A DNA stretch of 13,977 bases. Origin: Bacteroidota bacterium. GTDB taxonomy: Bacteria > Bacteroidota > Bacteroidia > Flavobacteriales > Schleiferiaceae. Location of the stretch: positions 3,715-17,691 of the forward strand of contig PXYR01000027.1 of assembly GCA_003023665.1 (NCBI GenBank), in the 5' to 3' direction. A program made the translations under genes and the position numbers. This document shows positions 1-8,234 of this stretch, piece by piece. The number at the start of each line of letters is the position of its first letter. Position 1 is the first letter of the stretch. The notes below the pieces were generated by a model that searched no databases, was not told the origin of the DNA, and saw nothing but the letters and a program-made list of their open reading frames with translations.

Positions 1-2732
1 TTGTCATCTTGAATTCCTGCCCACCATTCTTTTGAGGGGTCTTCGTAAATGATTTCTGAGAAAATCACACCGTTATCATAGGTTCCGTCGTCATCTCCCC
101 CAGGAGCAGGTGCTTGTTGAACAGCCACCGAAAGACCCAAATCTGGAACAATTTGTTCGTTGTAGAAGGAAATGGTGGTATCTGATTCTACGATTACGTT
201 ACCCGCAGCATCTGTAATTTGCCAATTTGCATTGGCATTAGCTGAACTAAAGGTAAGGGTGTATTCACCATCCTTTACTTCTAGTGGGTCTACTACCTTG
301 ATAGCAACAGGTCCCATTCCACCCATATAAGAAGGTTGTCCACTTGCATTGCCATTCATGATTGCAGTGACTTCTTCCGGTAAGAGTTCCAATTCTGTTC
401 CACCGTTACCAACACCGTCCATGCGTCTGACGATTGGACCGTCACCATATTCTGCAACTTGAATGGTACCGCCCTTTTCAGAATCTATTTGATGCGGAAT
501 AGCCGTGTAGGTTTTAATATTTCTACGACCGGCCAAGAATGGAATTTTCTGTCCACCTGCCGCAGTAATTGGATTAAACTCCAAGTACTGATTTTGACCG
601 TAGGCAATTACCGTAAAGTAATATTCTTTATGATTAATAAGAGTACGATCCCCTGTTGCGAATTGGTCTTCATTAATTTTAAATGATGTGAAAATCCCAG
701 AGTTGTTAGACTGTAAGGTCATGTCTTGGGGAACCAGGGCATTCATATCTGGATCAACTTCCCAATTAATAAGTTGAGTCAAATCATTTTTGATGTCGCA
801 TTGCGCCACCATACGGCTTTGCGTTGGATCATAAATATCAGAAATACTTACATCTGAATTCGCCAATTGGAAGATTTGAAATCCTTCAAATTTATAATCG
901 AAGTAATCTGGATTGGCATTCAAAATTGAATCGCGGTCATCCGGACTTACCGTAATTAGCGGATCGCGCTCACGATAGCTGTAACCTGCATTGTTAGACC
1001 CTGGGCCGTAGGTCAATTTCAATATGATTTCACGATTTAACTCTTGAGTAGTTACATCGGGAGCATCAGGACCATTCAGTACTTGGAAACAATTGTCAAA
1101 TAGCTTCTGAGCCTTGTCATCTGCAATTATTACCTTTTCTACTGAAGCAAAAAGATCATTGTTAATCAAGTCGCGTTCCCAAACTACACCGGTAGTTACA
1201 AAATTAAGTGCACCTGGGGCCAATGAGAATGGACCGGCACTGTGAAGACCACGCTTATCCTCTTTGTTTGCTGGGCTCTCCCACCAATCCACAGGGCTAT
1301 ATGGAGGGTATGCACCAGTAGTGTCATAAGACATACCCGGGTAAGCAAATCGAGTTGGTGTTCCGTTACCGGAAGCAACAAACCCATCACCATTACCAAG
1401 ATTACCTGGTCCTGATGGCGTTTCAATAATTAACTCTGAACCGTTTTTCCATAGCGCACGCATGTAGTTATAGAAATGTGTTGCATTATCTGGGTTACCA
1501 GAAATGTTGGAAGAGGTATTGTTGTAGTACATGAACTGACTCATGATAATACGCTCATTCACGCCTGTAGATGGATCTTCAGCGATACAAACTCCCGTTT
1601 CTGGATCTTGAACACCGTCTACACAGCCATCGCGGTCATTATCTAAACCGTCGTAATAATCAGCAAATGGACCTTGGAAGAAATCAAAACCTACTGCCGG
1701 TGGGTTTAAACCGTACCCTAAGGCACCTTCATCTTCAGTATCAGAATTGTAACAATATCCTAAACCGCGCGCGATATCACAACCAATAATATCATCTGTA
1801 TAGTTCCCTAAATCTGGATCAAACCACGTAGAGAAATACGTATTTGTCAAACGGAAAGTTGATCTATTAATGATTCGGTAGTTATTGAACGTCATGTTGT
1901 TCACCTCATCATTCGTGGAGAATGCAAAAGCTTGTGCACGGATTTCAAAACCTAAGGCTCCAGCTTGTGATTCAGTATGCACGTTACCACGATCATTGTA
2001 CACCCACCAAATAGTTTGATCACCGTACAACACATCCGTTTCTTTGTCTCTACAATCGTATTCCTTATCAATGTCATACGCAGGGTAGTCTACAAGGTAA
2101 TCGTAAACTCCATCACCATCGCGGTCAATAAACGGAGCCAATTGGTACGGCAATTCTCCATTCACACCGTTACCTGGCCAATCTTTAATGCTTTGTGGAA
2201 TTTGACTTTCATAACCAGGGAAAAGTTCTGCATCATCACAGTTAGGATCTGCTAAACACTCTAACCAAGCCTTATGAACATCCACCTCTTCACGGTAAAT
2301 GATCCAATGACGGTCGTACTTATCACAAATCTCTTTGTTCGTGGAAGCTGTTCCGTCTGTAGTTAGCGGGCCGGGCCAGTAATCATTACCAGATTGACGG
2401 TACGTCATTGCCGCAAGTTTCAATTGATTTCCTTCATCCACACCACCGAGCCAAAGCGAACCTGCAAACATGGAGTGTTTGTTTGAGCCTTTTGGTACTT
2501 CGTAACGCGCAGTGTTTAAGTCCCACCACATATCACCGCCACCTAATATGGTTGCTCGTACATTATTAATACTCAAATCACTCTGTGCCTTGGATGGCTG
2601 ACAAAGTTCTTCGACTGTTTTCATTGAACCGGAATTGGCGGCACCGGAATTTTTGCCTACACCCTGAACTTCACGTGCAGAAAGTGGCAGTGCAAAAGCG
2701 GCTGATAGTAAAAGGAGAAATACTCTTTTCAT
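1..2732 (-). CDS. Very large exported protein, probable T9SS cargo, downstream of a TonB receptor (3' end outside window)
   Basis: The frame is open from ATG at 2730-2732 to the left edge, so at least 910 residues are visible and the C-terminus is missing. Residues 1-19 form a signal peptide (MKRVFLLLL, then an Ala/Leu stretch) with no Cys, so it is not a lipoprotein. Near residues 56-82 is the block INNVRAT...GGDMWWDL...RYEVPKG, followed by FAGSLWLGG and KLAAMTYRQSGNDYWPGP. I recall this as a recurrent N-terminal signature of large Bacteroidota surface proteins. Two Asp-rich stretches, DRDGDG at 203-208 and DGLDNDRDGCVDG at 361-373, resemble thrombospondin type-3 or EF-hand calcium loops. 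Later blocks include GPFSLAPGALNFVTTGVVW and KAQKLFDNCFQVLNGPDAPD. The last visible part looks like a beta-sandwich. The gene begins 25 bases after the receptor stop, suggesting one operon. No enzymatic motif was seen and the function is unknown. A T9SS sorting domain at the missing C-terminus is expected but not visible. Confidence 0.85.
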   Translation of the reverse strand, partial: MKRVFLLLLSAAFALPLSAREVQGVGKNSGAANSGSMKTVEELCQPSKAQSDLSINNVRATILGGGDMWWDLNTARYEVPKGSNKHSMFAGSLWLGGVDEGNQLKLAAMTYRQSGNDYWPGPLTTDGTASTNKEICDKYDRHWIIYREEVDVHKAWLECLADPNCDDAELFPGYESQIPQSIKDWPGNGVNGELPYQLAPFIDRDGDGVYDYLVDYPAYDIDKEYDCRDKETDVLYGDQTIWWVYNDRGNVHTESQAGALGFEIRAQAFAFSTNDEVNNMTFNNYRIINRSTFRLTNTYFSTWFDPDLGNYTDDIIGCDIARGLGYCYNSDTEDEGALGYGLNPPAVGFDFFQGPFADYYDGLDNDRDGCVDGVQDPETGVCIAEDPSTGVNERIIMSQFMYYNNTSSNISGNPDNATHFYNYMRALWKNGSELIIETPSGPGNLGNGDGFVASGNGTPTRFAYPGMSYDTTGAYPPYSPVDWWESPANKEDKRGLHSAGPFSLAPGALNFVTTGVVWERDLINNDLFASVEKVIIADDKAQKLFDNCFQVLNGPDAPDVTTQELNREIILKLTYGPGSNNAGYSYRERDPLITVSPDDRDSILNANPDYFDYKFEGFQIFQLANSDVSISDIYDPTQSRMVAQCDIKNDLTQLINWEVDPDMNALVPQDMTLQSNNSGIFTSFKINEDQFATGDRTLINHKEYYFTVIAYGQNQYLEFNPITAAGGQKIPFLAGRRNIKTYTAIPHQIDSEKGGTIQVAEYGDGPIVRRMDGVGNGGTELELLPEEVTAIMNGNASGQPSYMGGMGPVAIKVVDPLEVKDGEYTLTFSSANANANWQITDAAGNVIVESDTTISFYNEQIVPDLGLSVAVQQAPAPGGDDDGTYDNGVIFSEIIYEDPSKEWWAGIQDD

Positions 2733-2757
2733 ATGCTGTTTTTCGAATGCTTTTAAA

Positions 2758-5700
2758 TTATAGTCCTACTCGTAAACCTAATCGAATACGACGAGGCAAA
2801 CTGAATAAACCAGGGTTTGCTAAACTTATATTGTACAAATCAGCAAACGACTGCGCGTTTGTCTGAAACTGTATTGCGTTTTGTCCTTGAGGGGAACTCA
2901 AATAACCGTCATCACTAGGCGAACCGGTATACGAATACACGCCTAATGTATTTTGAGTATTCAATACGTTCAACAATTGAACATAGACCTCAAAATTGCT
3001 AAATGGACCCTCATTAAAGTTCCACATTTTATTTGCAGTGGCGTCAATACGGAAACTCCATGGTAAACGGGAACCGTTGATATTTCCTGTGATTGGCGTT
3101 ACACCATCCGTTAAACCAAAGGCCAGTGAACGTCTCGTGTAAGGCGTTCCTGAATTTGCATTCAATACTACATTCAATCCGGCATTTTCTAGAACGCGCT
3201 TACCGAACCAAACGGGGCCGTTATAGGCAGCACCTCCACCATAGCGGTAATCCATATTCATCACTACTTGGTGACGTGAGTCAAAGGTTAGAGGAAGAAT
3301 GTAGCGCAGGTTAGGTTGTCCTGAACGTGCAATGTTTGCACCGGAAGTAGAGCTAGAACCTGTACCGTCTGCAAATTGAAGCGTGTAGTTTGCGTTTAAT
3401 CGAACGTTGCCTGTTCTACGCAAATCGTACTGCATGGTGTAACCTTTTACAGTTCCAAAATCCAAATTACCAAAGGCAATATAGGTCACAGGATATGCCT
3501 CAGTAAAGCTGAATGACTGCATCATGTCGCGCATTTCTCTGTAGAATGCACTTATTTTCAAGGCACTATTATCACCTAATTTCTGACGGAAACCAATTTC
3601 ATAATCCGTGGTGCGTTGCGGTCTCAAATCAGGATTCGCCAAAAGGTTTCCATTGTCCCCATTCTCTAATTGGAGGTAGGTAATTGGATTCATTCTGTTC
3701 ACCCCGGGATCTGGACGCTGTACCATGATATCATAGTGCGCAAAAAACTCAGCTTCATCAGAGATAGGGAACTGGAATGAAATACGAGGACTCACAGTAA
3801 CCTGAGGAGTATAGTCCTTAAAGCTTTCGTTTGCAGTAACCGCCAATTTTTGGTCTTCGATTCCTGGGTTAATTAAGAAGGGTTTGATACCGCCGCTCTT
3901 ATCTGCAATGTTTTTAGGGTTAGCTTCTACTTCACCTGCAGCGGTATACCACGTATTGCCTTCACGATACCCTACAATGGAAGAAGGATTTTCTTGGTCG
4001 TCCACGTATACCACAGCATCGTCGCTCATGCCTTGAGGAACGTCATAACCTGCTAAAGCGGTGGCACCAAGGTCTCCAACAGTATATACAGGATATAGCA
4101 CGTATGGATCTGCTAATACCGGTTGGTTGGCATCAAAACGATCTACACGAACACCTATATTGAAGAATAAATCCTCAAATGTGAACTGGTCTTGAATGTA
4201 ACCTGCCATATAAATAGGCTCAAAGGCACCCACCAATCGTTGTGAATTACCTTGAGCATCTGTGGCAAAGAAATCGGTCAAAGATGGACGGGTGGTTAAT
4301 CGATTACCCAAGTAATCAAACCCAAAGTAAGAGACATATTGACTAGAACCAATGTTCAATAATTCGTTCGCAGAGAACATATCTAGTGAGAACGTAGAAG
4401 GGTCGTATGAATCAATATCTAACCAATCTGTGCCGTTTGGATCAAGATTTAATTTCTCACGAAGCTCACGGTCAAATGTTCTGGGTTTATCCGCATCAAA
4501 TAGACGTGGGTAATTCAAGGTGTCTTGGAATACTCCGTTATTATAGGAAGCAATTGGGTTGTTCAAATCTAATTCACGAATGGCATCGTTCTGAAGCAGA
4601 CGCATCAACGTCCACAAACCTCTAGCACCTATAGAATAGGAACGGTCAAAGCGTTGTTCGTATTCTACACCCACAATCAAAGAGTGGTCTTTGATGTCAA
4701 AGGTAGAGGATGCCGTTATACGGAACTGGTCATTCAATGTTTTACCGTATGACGCTTGATTCGCACCTACGTTGCCCCAGAGTCCGTAAACCGACGACGG
4801 CTGGTCACCGTTTAATAGACCACCACCTGCGCGAATATCTTCGAGCGAACGAGCACGATTAAAAATTAAACTCTGGTCTACAAAATCATAGAAGTTAGAA
4901 GTATAGTTCGAAAGAATTGGGTTGTTTTGCCCTGGTGTAAAATCAACTCCTATGCTTTGATATACTGCTAAAGTGTAGGCATCCATGACTTTACCGTAAT
5001 TGGGATCGTTTGGATCTGTGATAGTATCCGAACCTAAAACGTAAAGCGGTCTGTATGTAGTCTTGAAATTCCCTATGTGCCCGTAAGCAAATAGATTGTC
5101 CTTGTGACGTGCATCTTGAGATAACCTTTCATTACGCGTGAAATCCATTTGAATGGTATAAAAGGCATTGCGAATCAATGAGTTTGAAGTATCTGAAGGG
5201 TTTCCAAAGCGCTGTTGGAAGCGAACATATGTGGACCAGTCTTGAGAAAAGGATTCTGAATTATTTCCATAATTCATCAATTCATTGAATCTACTTCCGT
5301 TTCTACCTTGGTTCATATTGTAACGTCCCCCTAAGGTAAGCGTAGTCTTTTCGCTCGTTACAAATTTTAGATTCCCCGAAACACGCACTGCTGTACGAGC
5401 AACATTTTCACGGTAGTTCTGATCTTCAAGATCTGCTTGAGTTAGAAAATCTGCCGCGTTAAGGACACCAAAACCTGATGAAGCAGGTACAAGAGGATTT
5501 GCTTCAAGCTCAGCTAATTTTTGATCATTCACTTTCCAAGTGGTCAATGATCGAGGCGAACCGTCTCTGTTGTATTGAAATTCTGATGCAAGGAGGAAAC
5601 CTACAATGGGCTGTCCCGTTTTTTTGTTTCTAATGATGGGTCCACCAAGCGTTAAAGCCCCTAAGTTGTAATGATATGGATCAAATGCTGAACTGGTCAA

Positions 5701-6402
5701 AATTTCAGAAGATCCAAAGTAATATGGAGCAGGTCCTTTGGTAGTAGTTGAGATAACACCACCCGTCACGTCACCATACTGTGCCGGAACACCACCAGTG
5801 ATCACCTCCGTTTGTAGGATGGCATCTCTAGGAAGGTTAACGTCTCCACGTACCTTAACACCATCAATGAAAATAACGTTAGTAGAAGAACGTGAACCAC
5901 GGACATTGAAGGAACCGCTACCGTCCTGTTGAAATACCCCCGCAGTGGTACCAACAATTTGACTCAGATTTCGATACGGTAGGTTTTTAATTTCCTCTGA
6001 ACTTACAATGTCAGAGGTTTTACCCGTTTCAATTAAGTCTTCCTTAGCAATGACCGTTACCTCGGTAATCATGGTGCTTTCTACAGTCATGTCAAAGTTG
6101 ACCACCTTGGGCTTACCAGAATAGACGGTAACACCGTTCAGGTTGAAATCTGCATACCCAATGAACTTACAGGTGAGATTGTACACACCCGCATTTATTG
6201 GATTGATATTATATTTTCCATCGAAATCAGTCGTTCCGGTAGCAATAACAACGTCTTTGTCTTTGACAATTACGGTTGCAAATGGAATGACTTCGCCTGT
6301 GCGCTTATCCTTTACCGTTCCCTTGAAAGAACCTGGACGAGTTTGACCGTAGCTAACGGCTACAGCAAGGACCATAATAAGCGAGAGTATTCTTTTGACC
6401 AT
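2758..6402 (-). CDS. TonB-dependent receptor with CarboxypepD_reg-like N-terminal domain
   Basis: Outer-membrane active transporter of 1214 residues. A signal peptide covers about residues 1-20 (MVKRILSLIMVL...VSYGQ). Residues 25-108 form a CarboxypepD_reg-like beta-sandwich (FKGTVKDKRTGEVIPFATV, DFDGKYNI, CKFIGY), typical of Bacteroidota receptors. A TonB-box-like stretch ITEVTVIA lies at about 112-119. The plug domain runs over about 125-225, with LPYRNLSQIVGTTAGV, FNVRGSRSSTNVIFIDGV and GGVPAQYGDVTGGVIS. The remainder is a long 22-strand-type barrel with large loops, including TDYEIGFRQKLG, the usual TonB-receptor barrel signature. It ends LRVGL rather than in Phe. The substrate cannot be told from sequence. 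The downstream partner is not SusD-like, so glycan import by a Sus pair is not supported. The start is ATG at 6400-6402, with a candidate promoter just upstream. Confidence 0.96.
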   Translation of the reverse strand: MVKRILSLIMVLAVAVSYGQTRPGSFKGTVKDKRTGEVIPFATVIVKDKDVVIATGTTDFDGKYNINPINAGVYNLTCKFIGYADFNLNGVTVYSGKPKVVNFDMTVESTMITEVTVIAKEDLIETGKTSDIVSSEEIKNLPYRNLSQIVGTTAGVFQQDGSGSFNVRGSRSSTNVIFIDGVKVRGDVNLPRDAILQTEVITGGVPAQYGDVTGGVISTTTKGPAPYYFGSSEILTSSAFDPYHYNLGALTLGGPIIRNKKTGQPIVGFLLASEFQYNRDGSPRSLTTWKVNDQKLAELEANPLVPASSGFGVLNAADFLTQADLEDQNYRENVARTAVRVSGNLKFVTSEKTTLTLGGRYNMNQGRNGSRFNELMNYGNNSESFSQDWSTYVRFQQRFGNPSDTSNSLIRNAFYTIQMDFTRNERLSQDARHKDNLFAYGHIGNFKTTYRPLYVLGSDTITDPNDPNYGKVMDAYTLAVYQSIGVDFTPGQNNPILSNYTSNFYDFVDQSLIFNRARSLEDIRAGGGLLNGDQPSSVYGLWGNVGANQASYGKTLNDQFRITASSTFDIKDHSLIVGVEYEQRFDRSYSIGARGLWTLMRLLQNDAIRELDLNNPIASYNNGVFQDTLNYPRLFDADKPRTFDRELREKLNLDPNGTDWLDIDSYDPSTFSLDMFSANELLNIGSSQYVSYFGFDYLGNRLTTRPSLTDFFATDAQGNSQRLVGAFEPIYMAGYIQDQFTFEDLFFNIGVRVDRFDANQPVLADPYVLYPVYTVGDLGATALAGYDVPQGMSDDAVVYVDDQENPSSIVGYREGNTWYTAAGEVEANPKNIADKSGGIKPFLINPGIEDQKLAVTANESFKDYTPQVTVSPRISFQFPISDEAEFFAHYDIMVQRPDPGVNRMNPITYLQLENGDNGNLLANPDLRPQRTTDYEIGFRQKLGDNSALKISAFYREMRDMMQSFSFTEAYPVTYIAFGNLDFGTVKGYTMQYDLRRTGNVRLNANYTLQFADGTGSSSTSGANIARSGQPNLRYILPLTFDSRHQVVMNMDYRYGGGAAYNGPVWFGKRVLENAGLNVVLNANSGTPYTRRSLAFGLTDGVTPITGNINGSRLPWSFRIDATANKMWNFNEGPFSNFEVYVQLLNVLNTQNTLGVYSYTGSPSDDGYLSSPQGQNAIQFQTNAQSFADLYNISLANPGLFSLPRRIRLGLRVGL

Positions 6403-6422
6403 AAATACTGGCTTTATTTTTG
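6394..6422 (+). promoter_or_regulatory. Candidate promoter for the Rieske-like lipoprotein gene
   Basis: TTTG at 6394-6397 is followed after 17 bases by TATTTTTG at 6415-6422, an exact match to TAnnTTTG. It would start transcription near 6429, almost facing the start site of the receptor promoter on the other strand, and give a leader of roughly 65 bases. A competing choice is TATCTTGC at 6480-6487, close to the ATG, which would give an almost leaderless message. The sequence does not decide between them. Confidence 0.3.
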
Positions 6423-6435
6423 CGTTATAAGTCCG

Positions 6436-6469
6436 TAAATATAAGCATCAGAACCGGAGATTTAACAAA
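6436..6469 (-). promoter_or_regulatory. Candidate Bacteroidota promoter for the TonB receptor
   Basis: Read on the minus strand, TTTG (6469-6466) is followed after 22 bases by TATATTTA (6443-6436). The latter matches the Bacteroidota -7 consensus TAnnTTTG at all defined positions except the last. Transcription would start near 6430, giving a leader of about 28 bases before the receptor ATG. The spacer is at the long end of the usual range. This is inferred from pattern alone. Confidence 0.45.
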
Positions 6470-6492
6470 CTTTTCACGCTATCTTGCACGCC

Positions 6493-6957
6493 ATGAGTAA
6501 AATTGTTGATGTATTGAAAAACAAGACCTTAGCAGTGTCCGCTGCTACTATCTGGCTATTTAGCGCTTGTAATACCTCTGCTGTTCAGTACGATATTCCG
6601 GAACCTTTTGTCGATCAAACGATTTACGTAAGCGACCCCTCAAGTTTCAATTTAACGGTAGTTGGAGGTCAACTTTTACTGCCCAATGCGGGCCATGCCG
6701 GAATTCTAGTTTACAGGAGATATTTTGAGGGTCAGTTTTACGATTTTGCAGCGTATGAGGCGGCTTGTCCAGCACATTGGGCTGACGGCTGCGGCGTGTT
6801 AGAAAGCAGTAGCGGCGATTTTTACTTCACCTGCGGATGTGACCAACACCAATATCAACTATTGGATGGGCAGAGCCTAGATACCAATTTCCTTCTTCCC
6901 GTTAAAGAGTACCGATGTACTTACGACGGAGTAAACATTATTAGAATCACCAATTAA
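6493..6957 (+). CDS. Small lipoprotein with a Rieske-like Cys/His pattern
   Basis: The 154-residue protein is probably anchored in the outer or inner membrane. I chose ATG at 6493; a TTG three codons earlier is possible but adds only MHA. Residues 11-26 (KTLAVSAATIWLFSAC) form a lipoprotein signal with lipobox FSAC and lipidated Cys26. The mature part is beta-rich. It contains VYRRYFEGQFYDFAAYEAACPAHW at about 73-96, then FYFTCGCDQHQYQLLDGQSL at about 110-129, and ends LPVKEYRC...GVNIIRI. This order resembles a Rieske [2Fe-2S] fold, in which two cluster-binding loops are separated by about 20 residues and followed by a short sheet. The loops are C92-P-A-H95 and C114-G-C116-D-Q-H119, not the canonical CxH and CxxH, and C100 and C142 are extra. 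Related Flavobacteriia lipoproteins with partly lost ligands are familiar to me. Cluster binding, zinc binding or a structural role all remain possible. Confidence 0.85.
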   Translation: MSKIVDVLKNKTLAVSAATIWLFSACNTSAVQYDIPEPFVDQTIYVSDPSSFNLTVVGGQLLLPNAGHAGILVYRRYFEGQFYDFAAYEAACPAHWADGCGVLESSSGDFYFTCGCDQHQYQLLDGQSLDTNFLLPVKEYRCTYDGVNIIRITN

Positions 6958-8133
6958 TTAGACAAAGGCATTTTCGCCAGTAATGTCTAAACCAGTGATG
7001 AGTAGGTGAATATCGTGTGTTCCTTCATAGGTTACCACAGACTCTAAATTCATCATGTGGCGCATGATTGAGAAGTCTCCTGTAATTCCCATTCCACCTA
7101 ACATTTGACGAGCCTCACGAGCTATTTTCAATGCAACATCCACATTGTTTCGTTTGGCCATTGAAATCTGAGGAGTAGTCGCTCTACCTTCATTTTTTAG
7201 AACACCTAAACGCCAAGTCAATAATTGAGCTTTGGTAATTTCAGTAATCATCTCTGCAAGCTTTTTCTGTTGCAATTGGAAACCTGCTATTGGCTTGCCA
7301 AACTGAATTCTTTCCTTTGAATACCTCAAGGCTGTATCGTAACAATCCATTGCTGCACCAAGTGCACCCCATGCAATTCCAAAACGGGCACTATCCAAAC
7401 AGGAAAGCGGCGCACCTAAACCGTCACGACCGGGTAAGATATTTGTCTTAGGAACACGAACATTATCAAAAACCAGTTCTCCTGTTGAGGAAGCGCGAAG
7501 CGACCATTTATTGTGCGTTTCTGGAGTGGTAAAACCCTCCATTCCTCGCTCAACAAGTACTCCTTTGATTCTGCCCGCTTCGTTTTTAGCCCAAACTACA
7601 GCGACATCACAAAAAGGTGAATTTGAAATCCACATTTTTGCACCGTTCAAAATAATGTCATCACCATCTTCAGTAAAGTTGGTAGTCATTCCACCAGGGT
7701 TCGAACCAAAATTTGGTTCCGTCAAACCGAATGAACCAAGAAACTCCCCCGTAGCCAATTTTGGAAGAAAACGCTTTTTTTGTTCTTCACTACCGTAGGC
7801 GAAAATGGGAAACATTACTAGAGAACTCTGCACTGAACAGGTAGAGCGAATTCCAGAGTCTCCACGTTCAACTTCTTGCATCATTAGTCCATAGCTTATA
7901 TGGTCTAAACCGGCACCTCCGTATTCTTCCGGTATATATGGCCCAAAAAGGCCTACCTCACCCATTTCTTTTACTAAATGCTCAGGAAATGCGGCGCGCT
8001 GCGCGTAATCCTCTATGATTGGGCTCACACTTCGTTTGACCCATTCACGAGTTGCATCGCGAATCATCTTGTGCTCTTCGCTGAGTAATTCATCTAACTG
8101 ATAGTAATCCGGGTGTTGGAATAAATCCGTCAT
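6958..8133 (-). CDS. gcdH: Acyl-CoA dehydrogenase, glutaryl-CoA dehydrogenase type
   Basis: FAD enzyme that probably oxidises and decarboxylates glutaryl-CoA to crotonyl-CoA in lysine/tryptophan breakdown. With ATG at 8133 it has 391 residues, the usual length. A GTG 12 codons upstream (8167-8169) is possible but adds only a Lys-rich stretch. The N-terminal helical domain covers about 10-130. Glutaryl-CoA-type motifs are RSTCSVQSSLVMFPI (96-110, with the substrate-region Arg96) and GSFGLTEPNFGSNPGG (133-148). The middle beta domain has NGAKMWISNSPF. The C-terminal helical domain contains RIQFGKPIAGFQLQQ, ARQMLGGMGI and TYEGTHDIH at 368-376. Glu370 is at the position of the family's catalytic base. 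The specific substrate is inferred from these motifs and is better supported than a generic short-chain activity. The gene stands alone, convergent with the lipoprotein gene and divergent from the next gene. Confidence 0.93.
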   Translation of the reverse strand: MTDLFQHPDYYQLDELLSEEHKMIRDATREWVKRSVSPIIEDYAQRAAFPEHLVKEMGEVGLFGPYIPEEYGGAGLDHISYGLMMQEVERGDSGIRSTCSVQSSLVMFPIFAYGSEEQKKRFLPKLATGEFLGSFGLTEPNFGSNPGGMTTNFTEDGDDIILNGAKMWISNSPFCDVAVVWAKNEAGRIKGVLVERGMEGFTTPETHNKWSLRASSTGELVFDNVRVPKTNILPGRDGLGAPLSCLDSARFGIAWGALGAAMDCYDTALRYSKERIQFGKPIAGFQLQQKKLAEMITEITKAQLLTWRLGVLKNEGRATTPQISMAKRNNVDVALKIAREARQMLGGMGITGDFSIMRHMMNLESVVTYEGTHDIHLLITGLDITGENAFV

Positions 8134-8234
8134 TTTCTGCTTCTTTTTGAGTGCTGTGAAATTAAACACAAAAGAGGAAAAATTGTTATAAATTGGTTTA
8201 AGACTTGTGTGATAACCTTAAAACCTCTTTTTAA

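Noticed and set aside
1..2732. SusD-type lipoprotein partner
   Set aside because: The signal peptide has no lipobox Cys, and no SusD/TPR-like helical pattern is visible. The protein is rich in beta, Gly and Asp.
2585..2866. Plus-strand open frames opposite the receptor and the large secreted gene (for example 2585-2866, 1977-2255, 459-686)
   Set aside because: They lie antisense to well-supported genes, have no recognisable domains, and show composition expected of shadow frames.
6493..6957. A standard Rieske ferredoxin
   Set aside because: The first loop is CxxH, not CxH, and the second contains CxCxxH, so canonical [2Fe-2S] binding cannot be claimed.
8134..8169. Longer dehydrogenase start at GTG (8167-8169)
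   Set aside because: It adds a Lys-rich stretch with no family similarity. ATG at 8133 gives the standard length and start.
8134..8234. Promoters for the divergent dehydrogenase and T9SS-protein genes
   Set aside because: The best plus-strand match (TTGG at 8193, TAACCTTA at 8213) has two mismatches, and no convincing minus-strand pair was found, so no feature is reported.
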